Below are positions 19,012 through 30,754 of a stretch of DNA of 64,000 nucleotides, one piece after another. Origin of the DNA: Azospirillum sp. TSH64 (GTDB lineage Bacteria > Pseudomonadota > Alphaproteobacteria > Azospirillales > Azospirillaceae); NCBI RefSeq assembly GCF_003116035.1, contig NZ_LGQW01000015.1, positions 1,103,333 to 1,167,332 of the forward strand, written 5' to 3'. Position numbers and translations under genes: made by a program. Numbering within the stretch: position 1 is the first letter of the stretch; each line of letters starts with the position of its first letter. Below the pieces are notes generated by a model, which made no database searches, was not told the DNA's origin, and worked only from the letters and a program-made list of their open reading frames with translations.

Positions 19012-20457
19012 TCAGCCGCCGGCCTTCAACGCGTCCAAACGTCCTTTCAACAGAGTGTATTCCGGATCGCTCGGCTTGAACTGGGCGATCAGCTTACCCC
19101 AATGGGCGGCGGCCTCGTCCTTGTGCCCCGACATCATGGCGTCGAGGCCGAGCAGCCACAGCGCATCCTTGTTGTCGGGCTCCGCCTTCAGCGCCAGCCG
19201 CAGGGCGGACGTGGCTTCTTCCGGCAGCGGCTTCGGCGTCTCGTTGCGCGGCTGGCTCTGCAAGACGGCGTTGGCGTAGGCGACCTGCACGTCGGCGCGG
19301 TCCGGCGCCCGCTCGCGCGCCTTGCGGGCGGCGTCCAGCGCCTTGGCGGTGTCGCCCAGCACGCCGTAGGAGCGGGCGAGCTTCAACCAGCCATCGACAT
19401 CCGTTGGGTCGGCGTCCAGCCGGGCGGCGAGGTTGGCGACCATGCCGCGGATCATCTCGTCCTGGCCCGCCGCGTTGCCCTGCGCGTTGCCCTGGGCCTG
19501 CGCGTTCGGGGCCGCCTGCTGGCCGCCCTGCTGCCCTTGCGCCGTCTGCTGCTCCTTCCCCTCCGGCGGCAGCGGCTGCGGCGTGACCTTGGCGGGGTCG
19601 AGGTTCAGCGCCACCGCGGCCTCGCGGATCTGGTCGCGCACCACCGGCACCCACGGCGCATCGGCGGGGGACTCCGCCATCAGCGCGCTCCAGCGGTCCA
19701 GCGCCCCCTGCTGGTCGCCGGCCTGGAAGCGGGCGAGGGCGGCGAAGAAGCGGGCGCGCGGGTCCTTGGGTTCCTTCGCCAGCACGGCGTCGAAGGCGGC
19801 CACCGCCTCCTCCGGCACCATGCCGTCGTTGGCCGAGACCAGCGTCTCGGCGAACAGCCCCTGCACCTCGACATCGTCCCGGTTCAGGGCGACGGCATGG
19901 CGCAGCGCGTCGGCGGCATCGCCGTTGCGGCCCATCTTGGCATAGGCCTGCCCCAGGATCAGCCAGCCCTGGATGTCGCTGGGATTCTCGGCTAGCTGGG
20001 CCTTCAGCTTGTCCATCGCCGCCAGAACGCTCTTCGGCGGGCCGCCGCGCTCCTGCTCGATGTTGCGCGAGGCCAGCGGTTGCGCCGGCAGATCCGGACG
20101 GCCGACCGATCCATAGACGGCAAGCGCGCCGACCGGCAGCACCAGCGCCAGCAGCACGGCCAGGACGCGGGCGCTGCGCGGGGTGACGGCGCCGCCGCCG
20201 GTCGCCGCGCCCGTCTCGGCGGTCGCCAGCATGCGCCGGGCGATCTCCGCCCTGGCCGCTTCCGCCTGGGCGTCGTTGATCAGGCCGCGCGCGCGGTCGC
20301 GCTCCAGCTCGTCCAGCTGGTCGCGGTAGACCTCGCGGTCGAACTCCTCGCGGCCAGGGACAAGGTCATGGCCGGATCCGGCCGTGCGCAGAAGCGGCGG
20401 CACGAGCAGCAGCAGCACGGCCGCGGTCAGGACGGCGGCGAAAATCCAGAACAGCAT
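19012..20457 (-). CDS. ccmI: Cytochrome c maturation protein CcmI
   Basis: Apocytochrome c chaperone of System I. The 481-residue protein has an N-terminal membrane helix ([21 protein letters not shown]), a cytoplasmic loop with REEFDREVYRDQLDELERD, a second helix (VLAVLLALVLPVGALAVYG) and a periplasmic TPR region of several helical repeats (GWLILGQAYAKMGRNGDAADA; GWLKLARSYGVLGDTAKALDA). A Gln/Ala/Gly-rich linker splits the TPR part. Its ATG overlaps the ccmH stop (TGATG). Last ccm gene of the operon. Confidence 0.95.
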   Translation of the reverse strand: MLFWIFAAVLTAAVLLLLVPPLLRTAGSGHDLVPGREEFDREVYRDQLDELERDRARGLINDAQAEAARAEIARRMLATAETGAATGGGAVTPRSARVLAVLLALVLPVGALAVYGSVGRPDLPAQPLASRNIEQERGGPPKSVLAAMDKLKAQLAENPSDIQGWLILGQAYAKMGRNGDAADALRHAVALNRDDVEVQGLFAETLVSANDGMVPEEAVAAFDAVLAKEPKDPRARFFAALARFQAGDQQGALDRWSALMAESPADAPWVPVVRDQIREAAVALNLDPAKVTPQPLPPEGKEQQTAQGQQGGQQAAPNAQAQGNAQGNAAGQDEMIRGMVANLAARLDADPTDVDGWLKLARSYGVLGDTAKALDAARKARERAPDRADVQVAYANAVLQSQPRNETPKPLPEEATSALRLALKAEPDNKDALWLLGLDAMMSGHKDEAAAHWGKLIAQFKPSDPEYTLLKGRLDALKAGG

Positions 20458-20930
20458 CAGTCGCCTTTCCGCAGCAGGGCGTCCAGCCGCCGCCGCTCAT
20501 CCGCGCTCAGCGGCGCGGTGTCGGCACCGGCGGCCACGCCGCGCCGCCCGCGCAGGAACAGGAAGGTGCCGGCCGCCCCCAGCAGCAGCACGGCGAAGGG
20601 ACCGATCCACAGCACCAGCGTCGTCGCCTTGAAGGGCGGCCGCAGCAGCACATAGTCGCCGTAGCGGTCGGTGACGTACTCCATCACCTTGTCGTCGCTG
20701 TCGCCGGCCTTCAGCCGGTCGCGCACCAGAACGCGCAGGTCGCGGGCCAGCGGCGCGTTGCTGTCGTCGATGGACTGGTTCTGGCAGACGAGGCAGCGCA
20801 GCTCCTGGCTGATGGTGCGGGCGCGGGTCTCCAGCGCCGGATCCGGCAGCACCTCGTCCGGCTGGACGGCCAGGGCGGGGGAAGACAGCGCGGACAGCGC
20901 CAGCAGGGCGGCGAGGAGGAGGCGCGTCAT
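20457..20930 (-). CDS. ccmH: Cytochrome c maturation protein CcmH
   Basis: Thiol-reducing subunit that prepares the CXXCH of apocytochrome c. The 157-residue protein has a signal peptide (about 1-21), the redox motif [11 protein letters not shown] (C46, C49), the following [20 protein letters not shown] helices, and one C-terminal membrane helix ([19 protein letters not shown]). Start and stop overlap ccmG and ccmI by one base each. Confidence 0.96.
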   Translation of the reverse strand: MTRLLLAALLALSALSSPALAVQPDEVLPDPALETRARTISQELRCLVCQNQSIDDSNAPLARDLRVLVRDRLKAGDSDDKVMEYVTDRYGDYVLLRPPFKATTLVLWIGPFAVLLLGAAGTFLFLRGRRGVAAGADTAPLSADERRRLDALLRKGD

Positions 20931-21484
20931 CAGCCCTGCCTCAGATGCTTGACCATCGGGAGGATCTGCTCCTCCACCACCTGCGGGGTCAGCGGGCCGA
21001 CATGCTTGAAGCGGATGCGGCCCTTGCGGTCGATCAGGTAGCTCTCCGGAACGCCGTAGACGCCCCAGTCGATCGACACCCGGCCATCCTGGTCGGCGCC
21101 GATGGCGGCATAGGGGTTGCCGTTGCGCGACAGCCAGGTCAGCGCATCCTCCGGCTTGTCCTTGTAGTTGATGCCGTAGACCGTCACCCCCTGCTCGCGC
21201 GACAGGCGGGTGATGACGGGATGCTCCGCCTTGCAGGGGATGCACCAGGAGGCGAAGACGTTCACCAGCGTCACGTCGCCGGCCAGCTTGGCCGAAGACA
21301 GGCCGCTGGCCGCCGGCTGGCCCTGGACCATCTGGCCCGGAATGGCGGGCAGGTCGAAGGTCGGGGCCGGCTTGTCGATCAGGGCCGACGGGATGTCGCG
21401 CGGGTCGCGCTCGAACCCCAGGTAGAAAGCGATGCCCACCCCGATGAAGAGCAGGAAGGGCAGCAGGTACAGAAGGCGGCGCAT
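20930..21484 (-). CDS. ccmG: Thiol:disulfide interchange protein CcmG/DsbE
   Basis: Membrane-anchored thioredoxin-fold protein that passes reductant to CcmH or apocytochrome. The 184-residue product has an anchor helix ([21 protein letters not shown]), [12 protein letters not shown] with C81 and C84, and the cis-Pro region [13 protein letters not shown]. Start 21484 begins the anchor. It overlaps the ccmH start by one base and follows ccmF after 14 bases. Confidence 0.96.
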   Translation of the reverse strand: MRRLLYLLPFLLFIGVGIAFYLGFERDPRDIPSALIDKPAPTFDLPAIPGQMVQGQPAASGLSSAKLAGDVTLVNVFASWCIPCKAEHPVITRLSREQGVTVYGINYKDKPEDALTWLSRNGNPYAAIGADQDGRVSIDWGVYGVPESYLIDRKGRIRFKHVGPLTPQVVEEQILPMVKHLRQG

Positions 21485-21498
21485 GGTGTCTTGTGTCC

Positions 21499-23505
21499 TC
21501 ATTCGGCCGGCAGCGGAGCCGACTTGCCACCGGTCTTTCCGGCCGCGCGGCGGCGTTCCGGCGCGCCGATGCGGAAACGGCGGTCGGTCAGGCTGACCAG
21601 CCCGCCCAGCATCATGCCGACGCCGCCGATCCAGATCCACGGCACCAGCGGGTGGTGGTAGATGCGGACGATCCAGGCGGTGCCGTTCTGCGTCGGGTCG
21701 CCCAGCGCCACATACAGGTCGGAGAAGACCGTGGTGTGGATGGCCGATTCCGTGGTGGTCATGCGGGTGGTGCTGTAGCTGCGGCGTTCCGGCTCCAGCG
21801 TGGCGATGCGCTGGCCGTCCTTCGTCACCGTGAAGGTGCCGCGCTCCGCCTTGAAGTTCGGGCCGTCGACCAGCCCGACGCCGTCGAACTGGAACTCGTA
21901 GCCGGCGACGCTGGCCCGGTCGCCCGGTCTCATCGCCGTGATCGATTCCGTCTGCCAGGCCGAGGTTCCGGTCATGCCGAGGATCGACAGGCCGATGCTG
22001 GCATGGGCGATGGTCATGCCCCAGGCGCTGCGCGGCAGATGCACGGCGCGGTTCCAGCTGTTCTTGAACGAGGTGCGGAACAGGGCGATGCGGTCGGCGA
22101 ACTCGACCAGCGAGCCGACGAAGGCCCAGGCGGCAAGCCCGATGCCGACCAGCGCCAGCAGCGGGCCGCTGCCCGCCTTGACATAGGCGGTGACGGCGAC
22201 GGCGGCCACCACGGCGACGCCGGCCACCCACAGCCGGGTCAGTGCGGCTCCCAGATCCGCCCGCTTCCAGGACAGATAGGGGCCGACAACCATGGCGATC
22301 ACCATCGGGATGGCGACCGGCACGAAGGTGGCGTTGAAGAAGGGGGCGCCGACCGACACCTTGCCCAGCTTCAGGATGTCGAGGAACAGCGGATAGAGCG
22401 TGCCGATGAACACCGTCGCCGTCGCGGTCGACAGCAGCAGGTTGTTCAACACCAGCGCGCCTTCGCGGCTGATCGGCGCGAACAGCCCGCCCGCCTTCAG
22501 CGTCGGCGCCCGCAGGCTGTAGAGCAGCAAGGAGCCGCCGGTTGCGATCGCCAGCAGAACCAGGATGAAGATGCCGCGCTTGGGATCGACGGCGAAGGCA
22601 TGGACCGAGGTCAGGATGCCGGAGCGCACCAGGAAGGTGCCCATCAGCGACAGCGAGAAGGTGACGATGGCCAGCAGGATGGTCCAGCTCTTCAGCGCGT
22701 CGCGCTTCTCCACCACGATTGCCGAATGCAGCAGGGCGGTGCCGGCCAGCCAGGGCATGAAGGAGGCGTTCTCGACCGGGTCCCAGTACCACCAGCCGCC
22801 CCAGCCCAGCTCGTAATAGGCCCACCAGGAGCCCATGGCGATGCCCATGGTCAGGGTCGACCAGGCCGCCAGCGTCCAGGGCCGCACCCAGCGCGCCCAG
22901 GCGGGATCGACCCGCCCCTCGATCAATGCTGCGACGGCGAAGGAGAAGGCCATCGAGAAGCCGACATAGCCCGCATAGAGGAAGGGCGGGTGGAAGGCGA
23001 GGCCGGGGTCCTGCAACAGCGGGTTCAAATCGTTGCCGTCGATGGGCGCCGGAATCACGCGGATGAAGGGGTTCGACGTGATCAGGATGAACAGCAGGAA
23101 GCCGACCCCGATCAGCCCCTGGACCGCCAGCACGCGTGCCTTCAGCGTCGGCGGCAAATTGCGCCCGAACAGGGCGACGGCGGCGCCGAAGATCGTCAGC
23201 ATGACGATCCACAGCATCATCGAGCCCTCGTGGTTGCCCCAGACGCCCGACACCTTGTAGAGCATCGGCTTGGCCGAGTGGCTGTTCTGCACCACGTTCA
23301 GCACGCTGAAATCGGACACCACATGCGCCCAGGTCAGCGCCGCGTAGGACAGCAGCACCAGCAGCATCTGGGCGATGGCCGCCGGCACCGCGACGTTCAT
23401 CCAGGCGCCGTTGCGGGTGGCGGCGCCGACCAGCGGCGGCACCGACTGCACCAGCGCGACGAACAGCGCCAGCACCAGCGCGTAATGGCCGAGTTCGGGG
23501 ATCAC
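21499..23505 (-). CDS. ccmF: Haem lyase CcmF
   Basis: Large integral-membrane subunit that attaches haem to apocytochrome c. The 668-residue protein has about 15 hydrophobic segments and the WWD domain [18 protein letters not shown], with [11 protein letters not shown] upstream and conserved histidines that ligand haem b. It uses a GTG start; AGGAG lies about ten bases upstream. It follows ccmE by seven bases. Confidence 0.97.
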   Translation of the reverse strand: MIPELGHYALVLALFVALVQSVPPLVGAATRNGAWMNVAVPAAIAQMLLVLLSYAALTWAHVVSDFSVLNVVQNSHSAKPMLYKVSGVWGNHEGSMMLWIVMLTIFGAAVALFGRNLPPTLKARVLAVQGLIGVGFLLFILITSNPFIRVIPAPIDGNDLNPLLQDPGLAFHPPFLYAGYVGFSMAFSFAVAALIEGRVDPAWARWVRPWTLAAWSTLTMGIAMGSWWAYYELGWGGWWYWDPVENASFMPWLAGTALLHSAIVVEKRDALKSWTILLAIVTFSLSLMGTFLVRSGILTSVHAFAVDPKRGIFILVLLAIATGGSLLLYSLRAPTLKAGGLFAPISREGALVLNNLLLSTATATVFIGTLYPLFLDILKLGKVSVGAPFFNATFVPVAIPMVIAMVVGPYLSWKRADLGAALTRLWVAGVAVVAAVAVTAYVKAGSGPLLALVGIGLAAWAFVGSLVEFADRIALFRTSFKNSWNRAVHLPRSAWGMTIAHASIGLSILGMTGTSAWQTESITAMRPGDRASVAGYEFQFDGVGLVDGPNFKAERGTFTVTKDGQRIATLEPERRSYSTTRMTTTESAIHTTVFSDLYVALGDPTQNGTAWIVRIYHHPLVPWIWIGGVGMMLGGLVSLTDRRFRIGAPERRRAAGKTGGKSAPLPAE

Positions 23506-23512
23506 GGGTCCG

Positions 23513-23977
23513 CTACTCCTTCTTCGCGGTCTTCGTCGCGGACTCCGCCGGGTTCTTGTAGACGCCGGCCTGCTTCAGGGCCTCCGACACCTCGGGCGGC
23601 ATGTAGTTCTCGTCATGCTTGGCCAGCACCTCGCGCGCGACGAAGACGCCGCCGGTCATCCGGCCCTCCGCCACCACGCCCTGGCCCTCGCGGAACAGGT
23701 CGGGCAGCTGGCCGCGATAGCGGACATCCACGGTGTGGGCGGTGTCGGTGACGCGGAAGGCGGTGGTGACGCCGTCCGGCTGCTTCTGGACGCTGCCTTC
23801 CTCGACCAGCCCGCCCAGGCGGAAATTGCGGTCGCCGACCTGCTGCGTCTGCAGCTGGCTCGGGCTGTAGAAGAAGACGATGTTGTCCTGGAAGGCGGTC
23901 AGCGCCAGGGCGGTCGCCGAACCCAGCCCGAGAAGGGCGAGGCCCAGCATATAAAGGCGGCGTTTCTTGCGGGTCAT
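23513..23977 (-). CDS. ccmE: Periplasmic haem chaperone CcmE
   Basis: Carries haem covalently from CcmABCD to CcmF. The 154-residue protein has an N-terminal anchor helix, an OB-fold ([34 protein letters not shown]), and the haem-binding [14 protein letters not shown] with His121 and Tyr125. The ATG at 23977 overlaps the ccmD stop and matches the family start MTRKKRRL. Confidence 0.97.
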   Translation of the reverse strand: MTRKKRRLYMLGLALLGLGSATALALTAFQDNIVFFYSPSQLQTQQVGDRNFRLGGLVEEGSVQKQPDGVTTAFRVTDTAHTVDVRYRGQLPDLFREGQGVVAEGRMTGGVFVAREVLAKHDENYMPPEVSEALKQAGVYKNPAESATKTAKKE

Positions 23978-24207
23978 CCTTCGCTCGCTTCCGCCGGTCT
24001 TCCGGCGCTCTGATCGGCCATCTTGCGACCGGCATTGCGGGTGCGGCGGCGGGCGGGCCGGGCGCTTTCCAGCGCCTTCAGCGTCGCCTCGGCGTTGCGC
24101 AGCCCCTTCCAGGTGGCGACCAGCAGCCCCAGCAGGACGAGGGTGGCGATGCCGTAGGCCGGCCAGATATAGGCGGCATACCCGCCCATATGGAGGAATT
24201 CGCTCAT
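23974..24207 (-). CDS. ccmD: Haem exporter protein CcmD
   Basis: Small membrane protein stabilising the CcmE-CcmC interaction. The 77-residue product has the family start [16 protein letters not shown], one membrane helix (about 15-33) and a long basic, hydrophilic C-terminus that is larger than in E. coli CcmD. It overlaps ccmE by four bases and follows ccmC by five. Confidence 0.93.
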   Translation of the reverse strand: MSEFLHMGGYAAYIWPAYGIATLVLLGLLVATWKGLRNAEATLKALESARPARRRTRNAGRKMADQSAGRPAEASEG

Positions 24208-24212
24208 CGTCC

Positions 24213-24971
24213 TTACCCCCGCATCCCGTCATGGACGGTACCATCGCCAGCAACCCCGCCGGCGACTGCCAGCCGCAGCGTCTGGATCTTGCGCTGGGCG
24301 ATCTCGGTGCGCACGCGCAGCAGCACCACCGACAGGAAATAGGCGGTGAAGGCGCCGGCCATCACCAGCAGCGGTGTCAGCATGCTGGGGTCGATGCTGG
24401 GACCGCCCATCCGCACGACGCTGGCCGGCTGGTGCAGCGTGTTCCACCAGTCGACCGAGAACTTGATGATCGGCACGTTGACGATGCCGACCAGCAGCAG
24501 GACGTTGCCCGCCTTCATGCCGCGCTGCGGATCGTCGAAGGCGTTCACCAGGGCCATGTAGCCGAGATAGAGGAAGAACAGGATCAGCACGCTGGTCAGC
24601 CGGGCGTCCCACACCCACCAGGTTCCCCACATCGGCGCCCCCCACAGCGACCCGGTCACCAGGCAGACGAAGGTGAAGCCGGCGCCGATGGGGGCGGCGG
24701 CCTTGGCGAACAGGTCGGCCAGCGGGTGCTTCCACACCAGGCCGCAAGCCGCGGCGATGGCCATGTTGGTGTAGACGAACAGGCTCATCCAGGCGGCGGG
24801 GACATGGATGTACATGATCCGCACCGTCTCGCCCTGCTGATAGTCGGGCGGCGAGCTGAACAGGCTGAACCACAGACCGAGGATCGTCAGGATCACGGTC
24901 GCCCCGGCGCACCACGGCAACAGCAGGGCCGACAGGCGCAGGAAGCGGGCGGGGTTGGCGAAACGATGCAT
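24213..24971 (-). CDS. ccmC: Haem ABC transporter permease CcmC
   Basis: Loads haem onto CcmE. The 252-residue protein has six hydrophobic helices and the tryptophan-rich [19 protein letters not shown] domain. It is the first gene of the ccmCDEFGHI run; ccmA and ccmB are not in the window and presumably lie elsewhere. Upstream, 24972-25205 is gene-free; it must hold the ccm promoter but I see no convincing pair of hexamers. Confidence 0.96.
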   Translation of the reverse strand: MHRFANPARFLRLSALLLPWCAGATVILTILGLWFSLFSSPPDYQQGETVRIMYIHVPAAWMSLFVYTNMAIAAACGLVWKHPLADLFAKAAAPIGAGFTFVCLVTGSLWGAPMWGTWWVWDARLTSVLILFFLYLGYMALVNAFDDPQRGMKAGNVLLLVGIVNVPIIKFSVDWWNTLHQPASVVRMGGPSIDPSMLTPLLVMAGAFTAYFLSVVLLRVRTEIAQRKIQTLRLAVAGGVAGDGTVHDGMRG

Positions 24972-25205
24972 GGAACGATGGCCCCGGTACAGGTGACCTT
25001 GGTCAGGCTTGCGGACGATATAAGCGCATGTATGACGGACTGCGAGGGGTTTCGCCTTGATCTCGGTCAGGCCGATCCACCATTCGTTCGTACTCTGACA
25101 CCAAGGTATCAGGCGCCCCGGACCTCCGGCGGCGCCCCTATTCCCCGGTGTGGGACGCCGGAGGCGGGGCGTTTCATCCGCCGCGCCCCGGTGATTTTTT
25201 CCCGA
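24972..25205. other. Gene-free stretch between ccmC and the EVE gene
   Basis: About 234 bases upstream of ccmC and downstream of the EVE-domain gene. A GC-rich imperfect hairpin at about 25150-25190 ends in a T6 run (25195-25200) on the plus strand, where no plus-strand gene needs it. Nothing else is recognised. Confidence 0.3.
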
Positions 25206-25661
25206 TCAGGCCGCCATCGCCTTCTGCGCCGCCACCCCCATCGCCTCCGCGATCATGTCGAAGTCGCGCAGGCTGACCGGCAGCAGGCCGAAGCGGAAGG
25301 GATAGCCCCAGTTCCGCACCCCGGCGGTCAGCTCCAGCCGGTCCAGCAGCGGTTGGATCGGCGCCTCCTCCGCCGGCCACCAGGACACGTCGCGACGGAA
25401 GGGGATGAAGCCGCCGCCCATGTCGAAGCGGTAGGGCTCGCCCGGCAGGATGGCGCCGATGGCGGTGAAGGACTTCAGCCCGTCGGCCGCCCCGAACCGG
25501 TCGGTGGGGGAGTAGTACGCCACCCGGTCGCCCGCCCGGATCCGCCGCAGCGGGGCCGCCTTGCCGTGGCAGACCTGCATGAAGCCGCCGGCCCGTCCGC
25601 GCCGGACATGCTCGGCGCTGGCCACGGCGATCCAGGCACCGGTGTCTGTGCCGCCGCTCAC
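25206..25661 (-). CDS. EVE-domain protein
   Basis: A 151-residue protein with the EVE/ASCH-like fold signature: [40 protein letters not shown] and [20 protein letters not shown] near the end. EVE domains are related to YTH and PUA readers of modified nucleotides; this stand-alone form (UPF0310) has no fixed function. The GTG start at 25661 overlaps the stop of the preceding VOC gene as GTGA, so the two are translationally coupled. Confidence 0.85.
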   Translation of the reverse strand: MSGGTDTGAWIAVASAEHVRRGRAGGFMQVCHGKAAPLRRIRAGDRVAYYSPTDRFGAADGLKSFTAIGAILPGEPYRFDMGGGFIPFRRDVSWWPAEEAPIQPLLDRLELTAGVRNWGYPFRFGLLPVSLRDFDMIAEAMGVAAQKAMAA

Positions 25662-26086
25662 GACCGCACCTGCACCGTCTGAGCTTCTTCCTGATTGGGT
25701 GCGAACACACGCAGGCGATGGCCGTCCGGGTCCTGTGCAACGAAGGTATGACCGAAATCCATCGCGGTCGGGGGTTGCAGGATGGTCAGGCCGCGGGCGC
25801 TCCAGTCGGCGTGCAGGTCGCGCACGGCGGCCTCGTCGGCGACGGTGAAGGCGATCTCCCCGCCGCCGGGCGCGGTCGCCGCCGGCTCCACCGTGTGGCG
25901 CGACCACAGGCCCAGCATCAGCCCGTTGCCCGCCTTGAACATGGCGAAGGTGGGGGAGGCTTCCACCGGCTTGCGGCCCAGCAGGTCGGCGTAGAAGGCG
26001 GCGCTGGCGGCCGGGCTGTCGACATAGAGCAGGACGAAATCGAGGGCGAGGGCGGCGGCTTTGCTGACGGTCTGGGTGGCGGGCAT
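25658..26086 (-). CDS. VOC (glyoxalase-fold) family protein
   Basis: A 142-residue vicinal-oxygen-chelate protein: [21 protein letters not shown] opens the first betaalphabetabetabeta module and [18 protein letters not shown] closes the second. Metal ligands are not obviously complete, so it may be a binding or resistance protein rather than an enzyme. It is coupled to the EVE gene and lies downstream of a WYL regulator with a dyad operator in between. Confidence 0.88.
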   Translation of the reverse strand: MPATQTVSKAAALALDFVLLYVDSPAASAAFYADLLGRKPVEASPTFAMFKAGNGLMLGLWSRHTVEPAATAPGGGEIAFTVADEAAVRDLHADWSARGLTILQPPTAMDFGHTFVAQDPDGHRLRVFAPNQEEAQTVQVRS

Positions 26087-26165
26087 GGTCGGCTCCGGTC
26101 TTGAAGGATTGGGGTGGGGCGGTTTCGTTCGGCGCCCTCACCGGCAAAGCCAAGACTAGGCCGGC

Positions 26166-26188
26166 ATGCTGACAGTTTCCGTCAGCAT
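26166..26188. promoter_or_regulatory. Dyad operator candidate upstream of the VOC-EVE pair
   Basis: Perfect inverted repeat ATGCTGAC (26166-26173) and GTCAGCAT (26181-26188) with a 7-base centre. It lies 80-100 bases upstream of the VOC start and just after the WYL regulator gene. It is the likely site for that regulator, by position. Confidence 0.55.
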
Positions 26189-26192
26189 CCTG

Positions 26193-26903
26193 TCATCGTT
26201 GCGGGATACCCTCCGCCGCGCGCCATTCCTTCAGCATCGCCTGACGGCGGCGGGGATAGCGGGTCTCGCTGGCGGTCAGCGCCAGGATGCGGTCGGTGCG
26301 GAAATGGCGGAAGGACTGGCGCAGTTCGCACCACGCCACCATCACCCGCACCCGGTCGAAGAAGCCCAGCGCGAAGGGCCAGACGGTGCGCCGGCTCTCC
26401 GACCCGTCGCGGTCGCGATAGGCGATCTCCAGCTTGCGCTCCCCGCGGATCGCGCCGCGGATGGTCGCCAGCTCGGCATCTCCCGCCGAAACATTGTTAT
26501 CGCCTCCGGCGATGGGCTCGCCCGGACCGACCAGCAGGGCCGAGCCGTCCAGCCCCTCGCGCTTGTCCGGCGGCAGCACCGCGGCGATCTTGGCGAGCGC
26601 GTTGCGCGCCGCCCCGCCCAGCCGGCTGTCGCCGCGCTCCACCACCCAGCGCGAGCCCAGCACCAGCGCCTCGACCTCCTCCTCGGTGAACATCAGCGGC
26701 GGCAGCAGGAAGCCGGCGCGCAGCAGATATCCGACCCCCGGCTCCCCCTCGATCATCGCGCCCTGCGCCTGCAGCGTGGCGATGTCGCGGTAGAGCGTGC
26801 GCAGACTGACCCCCAGCTCGCCGGCAAGCGACTTGCCGCTGACCGGCTGGCGATGCCGCCGCAGAAGCTGCATCAGATCGAGGAGACGTTCGGCGCGGGA
26901 CAT
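26193..26903 (-). CDS. YafY-type HTH/WYL-domain transcriptional regulator
   Basis: A 236-residue protein. Residues 1-60 form a winged HTH (RLLDLMQLLRRHRQPVSGKSL, SLRTLYRDIATLQAQGA). The C-terminal half is a WYL sensor domain (RKLEIAYRDRDGSESRRTVWP, VRVMVAWCELRQSFRHFRTDRI). Start 26903 gives the usual MSRAERLLDLM. WYL regulators often sense nucleic-acid or small-molecule ligands and control neighbouring genes. The target is likely the VOC-EVE pair downstream, by position. Confidence 0.9.
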   Translation of the reverse strand: MSRAERLLDLMQLLRRHRQPVSGKSLAGELGVSLRTLYRDIATLQAQGAMIEGEPGVGYLLRAGFLLPPLMFTEEEVEALVLGSRWVVERGDSRLGGAARNALAKIAAVLPPDKREGLDGSALLVGPGEPIAGGDNNVSAGDAELATIRGAIRGERKLEIAYRDRDGSESRRTVWPFALGFFDRVRVMVAWCELRQSFRHFRTDRILALTASETRYPRRRQAMLKEWRAAEGIPQR

Positions 26904-26944
26904 GGGGAACTGCGGAAGAGGGAAGGGTGCCCATAATGACACCT

Positions 26945-26986
26945 AAAATGACAAGAGGCGCTCCCCGATGGGAAGCGCCCCTGTTC
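26945..26986 (-). terminator. Terminator of pnp
   Basis: Hairpin GAGGCGCTCCCC / GGGAAGCGCCCC around 26954-26982. On the minus strand it is followed by TTGTCATTTT, about 55 bases after the pnp stop. Confidence 0.7.
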
Positions 26987-27038
26987 ATGGCAGGTCCCGC
27001 CGGGCGGTTGCCCGGCGTTCCCGAACCTTACCGGCGGA

Positions 27039-29150
<2,112 letters not shown>

Positions 29151-29528
29151 GGATTCTTTCCTTCCATCCGACACCCTGCAACGGCCGGATTGCCGCCCAA
29201 GGCCGGGGCCATCGGTCGTAGGACCCCGCGAGAAAACTGAAATGACGGTGTTCGACAACAGCACCAAACGAATCGAGATAGAAGTGGCGTGAATGCAAAA
29301 AAGGCCGGTCCCCGAATGATCGGGCCGGCCTGTCCATCACGAAACGCTCAAGATCCAGTTTCTATTGCCAATAACCAATGAGGTGTTCCGGAACGGTACA
29401 GGTGAACGAGGACTTCGATGTTCGACGCCCATATCCGACGTCCGTGGTCCCGCCGGCTTCCGGGGGAAGCCCCCGGCCGGGGTGGCCGGCCGGGGGAACC
29501 CGAACCCGTCAGCGGGACGGCGCAGCCG
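29151..29528. other. Gene-free stretch between rpsO and pnp
   Basis: 378 bases without a gene. On the minus strand it holds a GC-rich hairpin soon after rpsO (about 29459-29500), an intrinsic terminator (29297-29330) and then about 145 bases that must carry any separate pnp promoter and the leader through which PNPase often autoregulates. No clear -35/-10 pair was found. Confidence 0.4.
29297..29330 (-). terminator. Intrinsic terminator between rpsO and pnp
   Basis: GGCCGG (29303-29308) pairs with CCGGCC (29325-29330), with a further CCCGA/TCGGG inner stem. On the minus strand it runs straight into TTTTTT (29302-29297). One of the best terminators in the window. Confidence 0.85.
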
Positions 29529-29798
29529 TTAGCGGCGCAGGCCCAGACGCTCGATCAGAGCGGCGTAGCGCGAGTGATCCTTCTTCTTCAGATAGTCGAG
29601 CAGACGGCGGCGCTGACCGACCATCACCAGCAGACCACGGCGGGAGTGGAAGTCCTTCTTGTGGCCCTTCAGGTGATCCGTCAGGTTGCTGATGCGCTCC
29701 GTCAGGATCGACACCTGGACCTCGGGCGAACCGGTGTCGTTGGTGCCGCGGGAAAATTCCTTGATCAGCTCTTGCTTGCGCTCGGGCGTAATCGACAT
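29529..29798 (-). CDS. rpsO: 30S ribosomal protein S15
   Basis: Primary 16S rRNA-binding protein of 89 residues, exactly the family length. Signature blocks [40 protein letters not shown] and [21 protein letters not shown] are present. GGAGA precedes the ATG. It follows truB by 14 bases. Confidence 0.98.
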   Translation of the reverse strand: MSITPERKQELIKEFSRGTNDTGSPEVQVSILTERISNLTDHLKGHKKDFHSRRGLLVMVGQRRRLLDYLKKKDHSRYAALIERLGLRR

Positions 29799-29812
29799 CG
29801 GGGTCTCCTAAA

Positions 29813-30754
29813 TCACGTGAGGTTGAGCACGCGCACCGGACGGACCTCCGCCCCCTCGACACGGGCCAACGCCACCGGCGTTCCGCCGAAAAGCGCAATG
29901 ACGGTGCCATCCCCACCGTCAGCACCCTGAAGCGCCATCAGGCGTTCACGATCCTGCCGGGTGAGGAGAGCGACCGTCTGGCCGTGCCTCAGTCGGTGCG
30001 CTTCCGCTTCCGTCAGGGCCAGCGCCGGGATGTCGTCCAGCGCGGTCTCGATCGGCAACAGAAGTCGTTCGACGGCCGCACCTTGCTCCATGGCGGCCAG
30101 TTCGTCCAGGGAAATCGCGCGCTCCAGCGTGAAGGAGCCGACGCGCAGGCGGCGCAGAAGCCCGACATGGCCGACCGTGCCGAGCGCTTCCGACAGGTCG
30201 CGCGCCAGCGAGCGGACATAGGTGCCCTTGCCGCAATCGACCTCAAACACCGCATGGTCGGCGTCCGGTTCCTCGACCAGCTCGAAGCGGTCGATGCGCA
30301 CGGTGCGGGCGGCCAGATCGACCGCATCGCCTTCGCGCGCGATGTCGTAGGCGCGCTCGCCGTCGATCTTGATGGCGCAGAACTGCGGCGGCACCTGCTG
30401 GATCTCGCCCAGGAAGGCGGGCAGGGCGGCGCGGATCGCCTCGGTCGCCGGACGGTGGTCCGAGCGGGCGATCACCTCGCCCTCGCGGTCGTCGGTGCTG
30501 GTGCGCTCGCCCCAGCGGATGGAGAAGCGGTAGGTCTTGGCACCGTCCATGGCGTAGGACACGGTCTTGGTCGCCTCGCCCAGCGCGATCGGCAGGATGC
30601 CGGTCGCCAGCGGGTCCAGCGTGCCGCCATGCCCGGCCTTCTCGGCGTTCAGCAGGCGGCGCACCTTCGACAGCGCCTGGGTGGAGGTCATGCCTTCCGG
30701 CTTGTCCAGCACCACCCAGCCATGGATCGGCGTGCCCTTGCGCTTACGAGCCAC
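29813..30754 (-). CDS. truB: tRNA pseudouridine-55 synthase
   Basis: Makes the T-loop pseudouridine of tRNA. The 313-residue protein has catalytic Asp47 in GHGGTLDPLATGILPIALGEAT. Further blocks are GEIQQVPPQFCAIKIDGERAY and CGKGTYVRSLARDLSEALG. The GTG at 30754 was chosen because it gives MARKRKGTPIHGWVVLDKPEG; it overlaps rbfA by 11 bases. A longer in-frame reading upstream is only rbfA tail sequence in another frame. Confidence 0.96.
   Translation of the reverse strand: MARKRKGTPIHGWVVLDKPEGMTSTQALSKVRRLLNAEKAGHGGTLDPLATGILPIALGEATKTVSYAMDGAKTYRFSIRWGERTSTDDREGEVIARSDHRPATEAIRAALPAFLGEIQQVPPQFCAIKIDGERAYDIAREGDAVDLAARTVRIDRFELVEEPDADHAVFEVDCGKGTYVRSLARDLSEALGTVGHVGLLRRLRVGSFTLERAISLDELAAMEQGAAVERLLLPIETALDDIPALALTEAEAHRLRHGQTVALLTRQDRERLMALQGADGGDGTVIALFGGTPVALARVEGAEVRPVRVLNLT

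Noticed and set aside
29811..29825. CACGTG core near truB as a third parS
   Set aside because: Only the central six bases match; flanks differ from TGTTTCACGTGAAACA at most positions.
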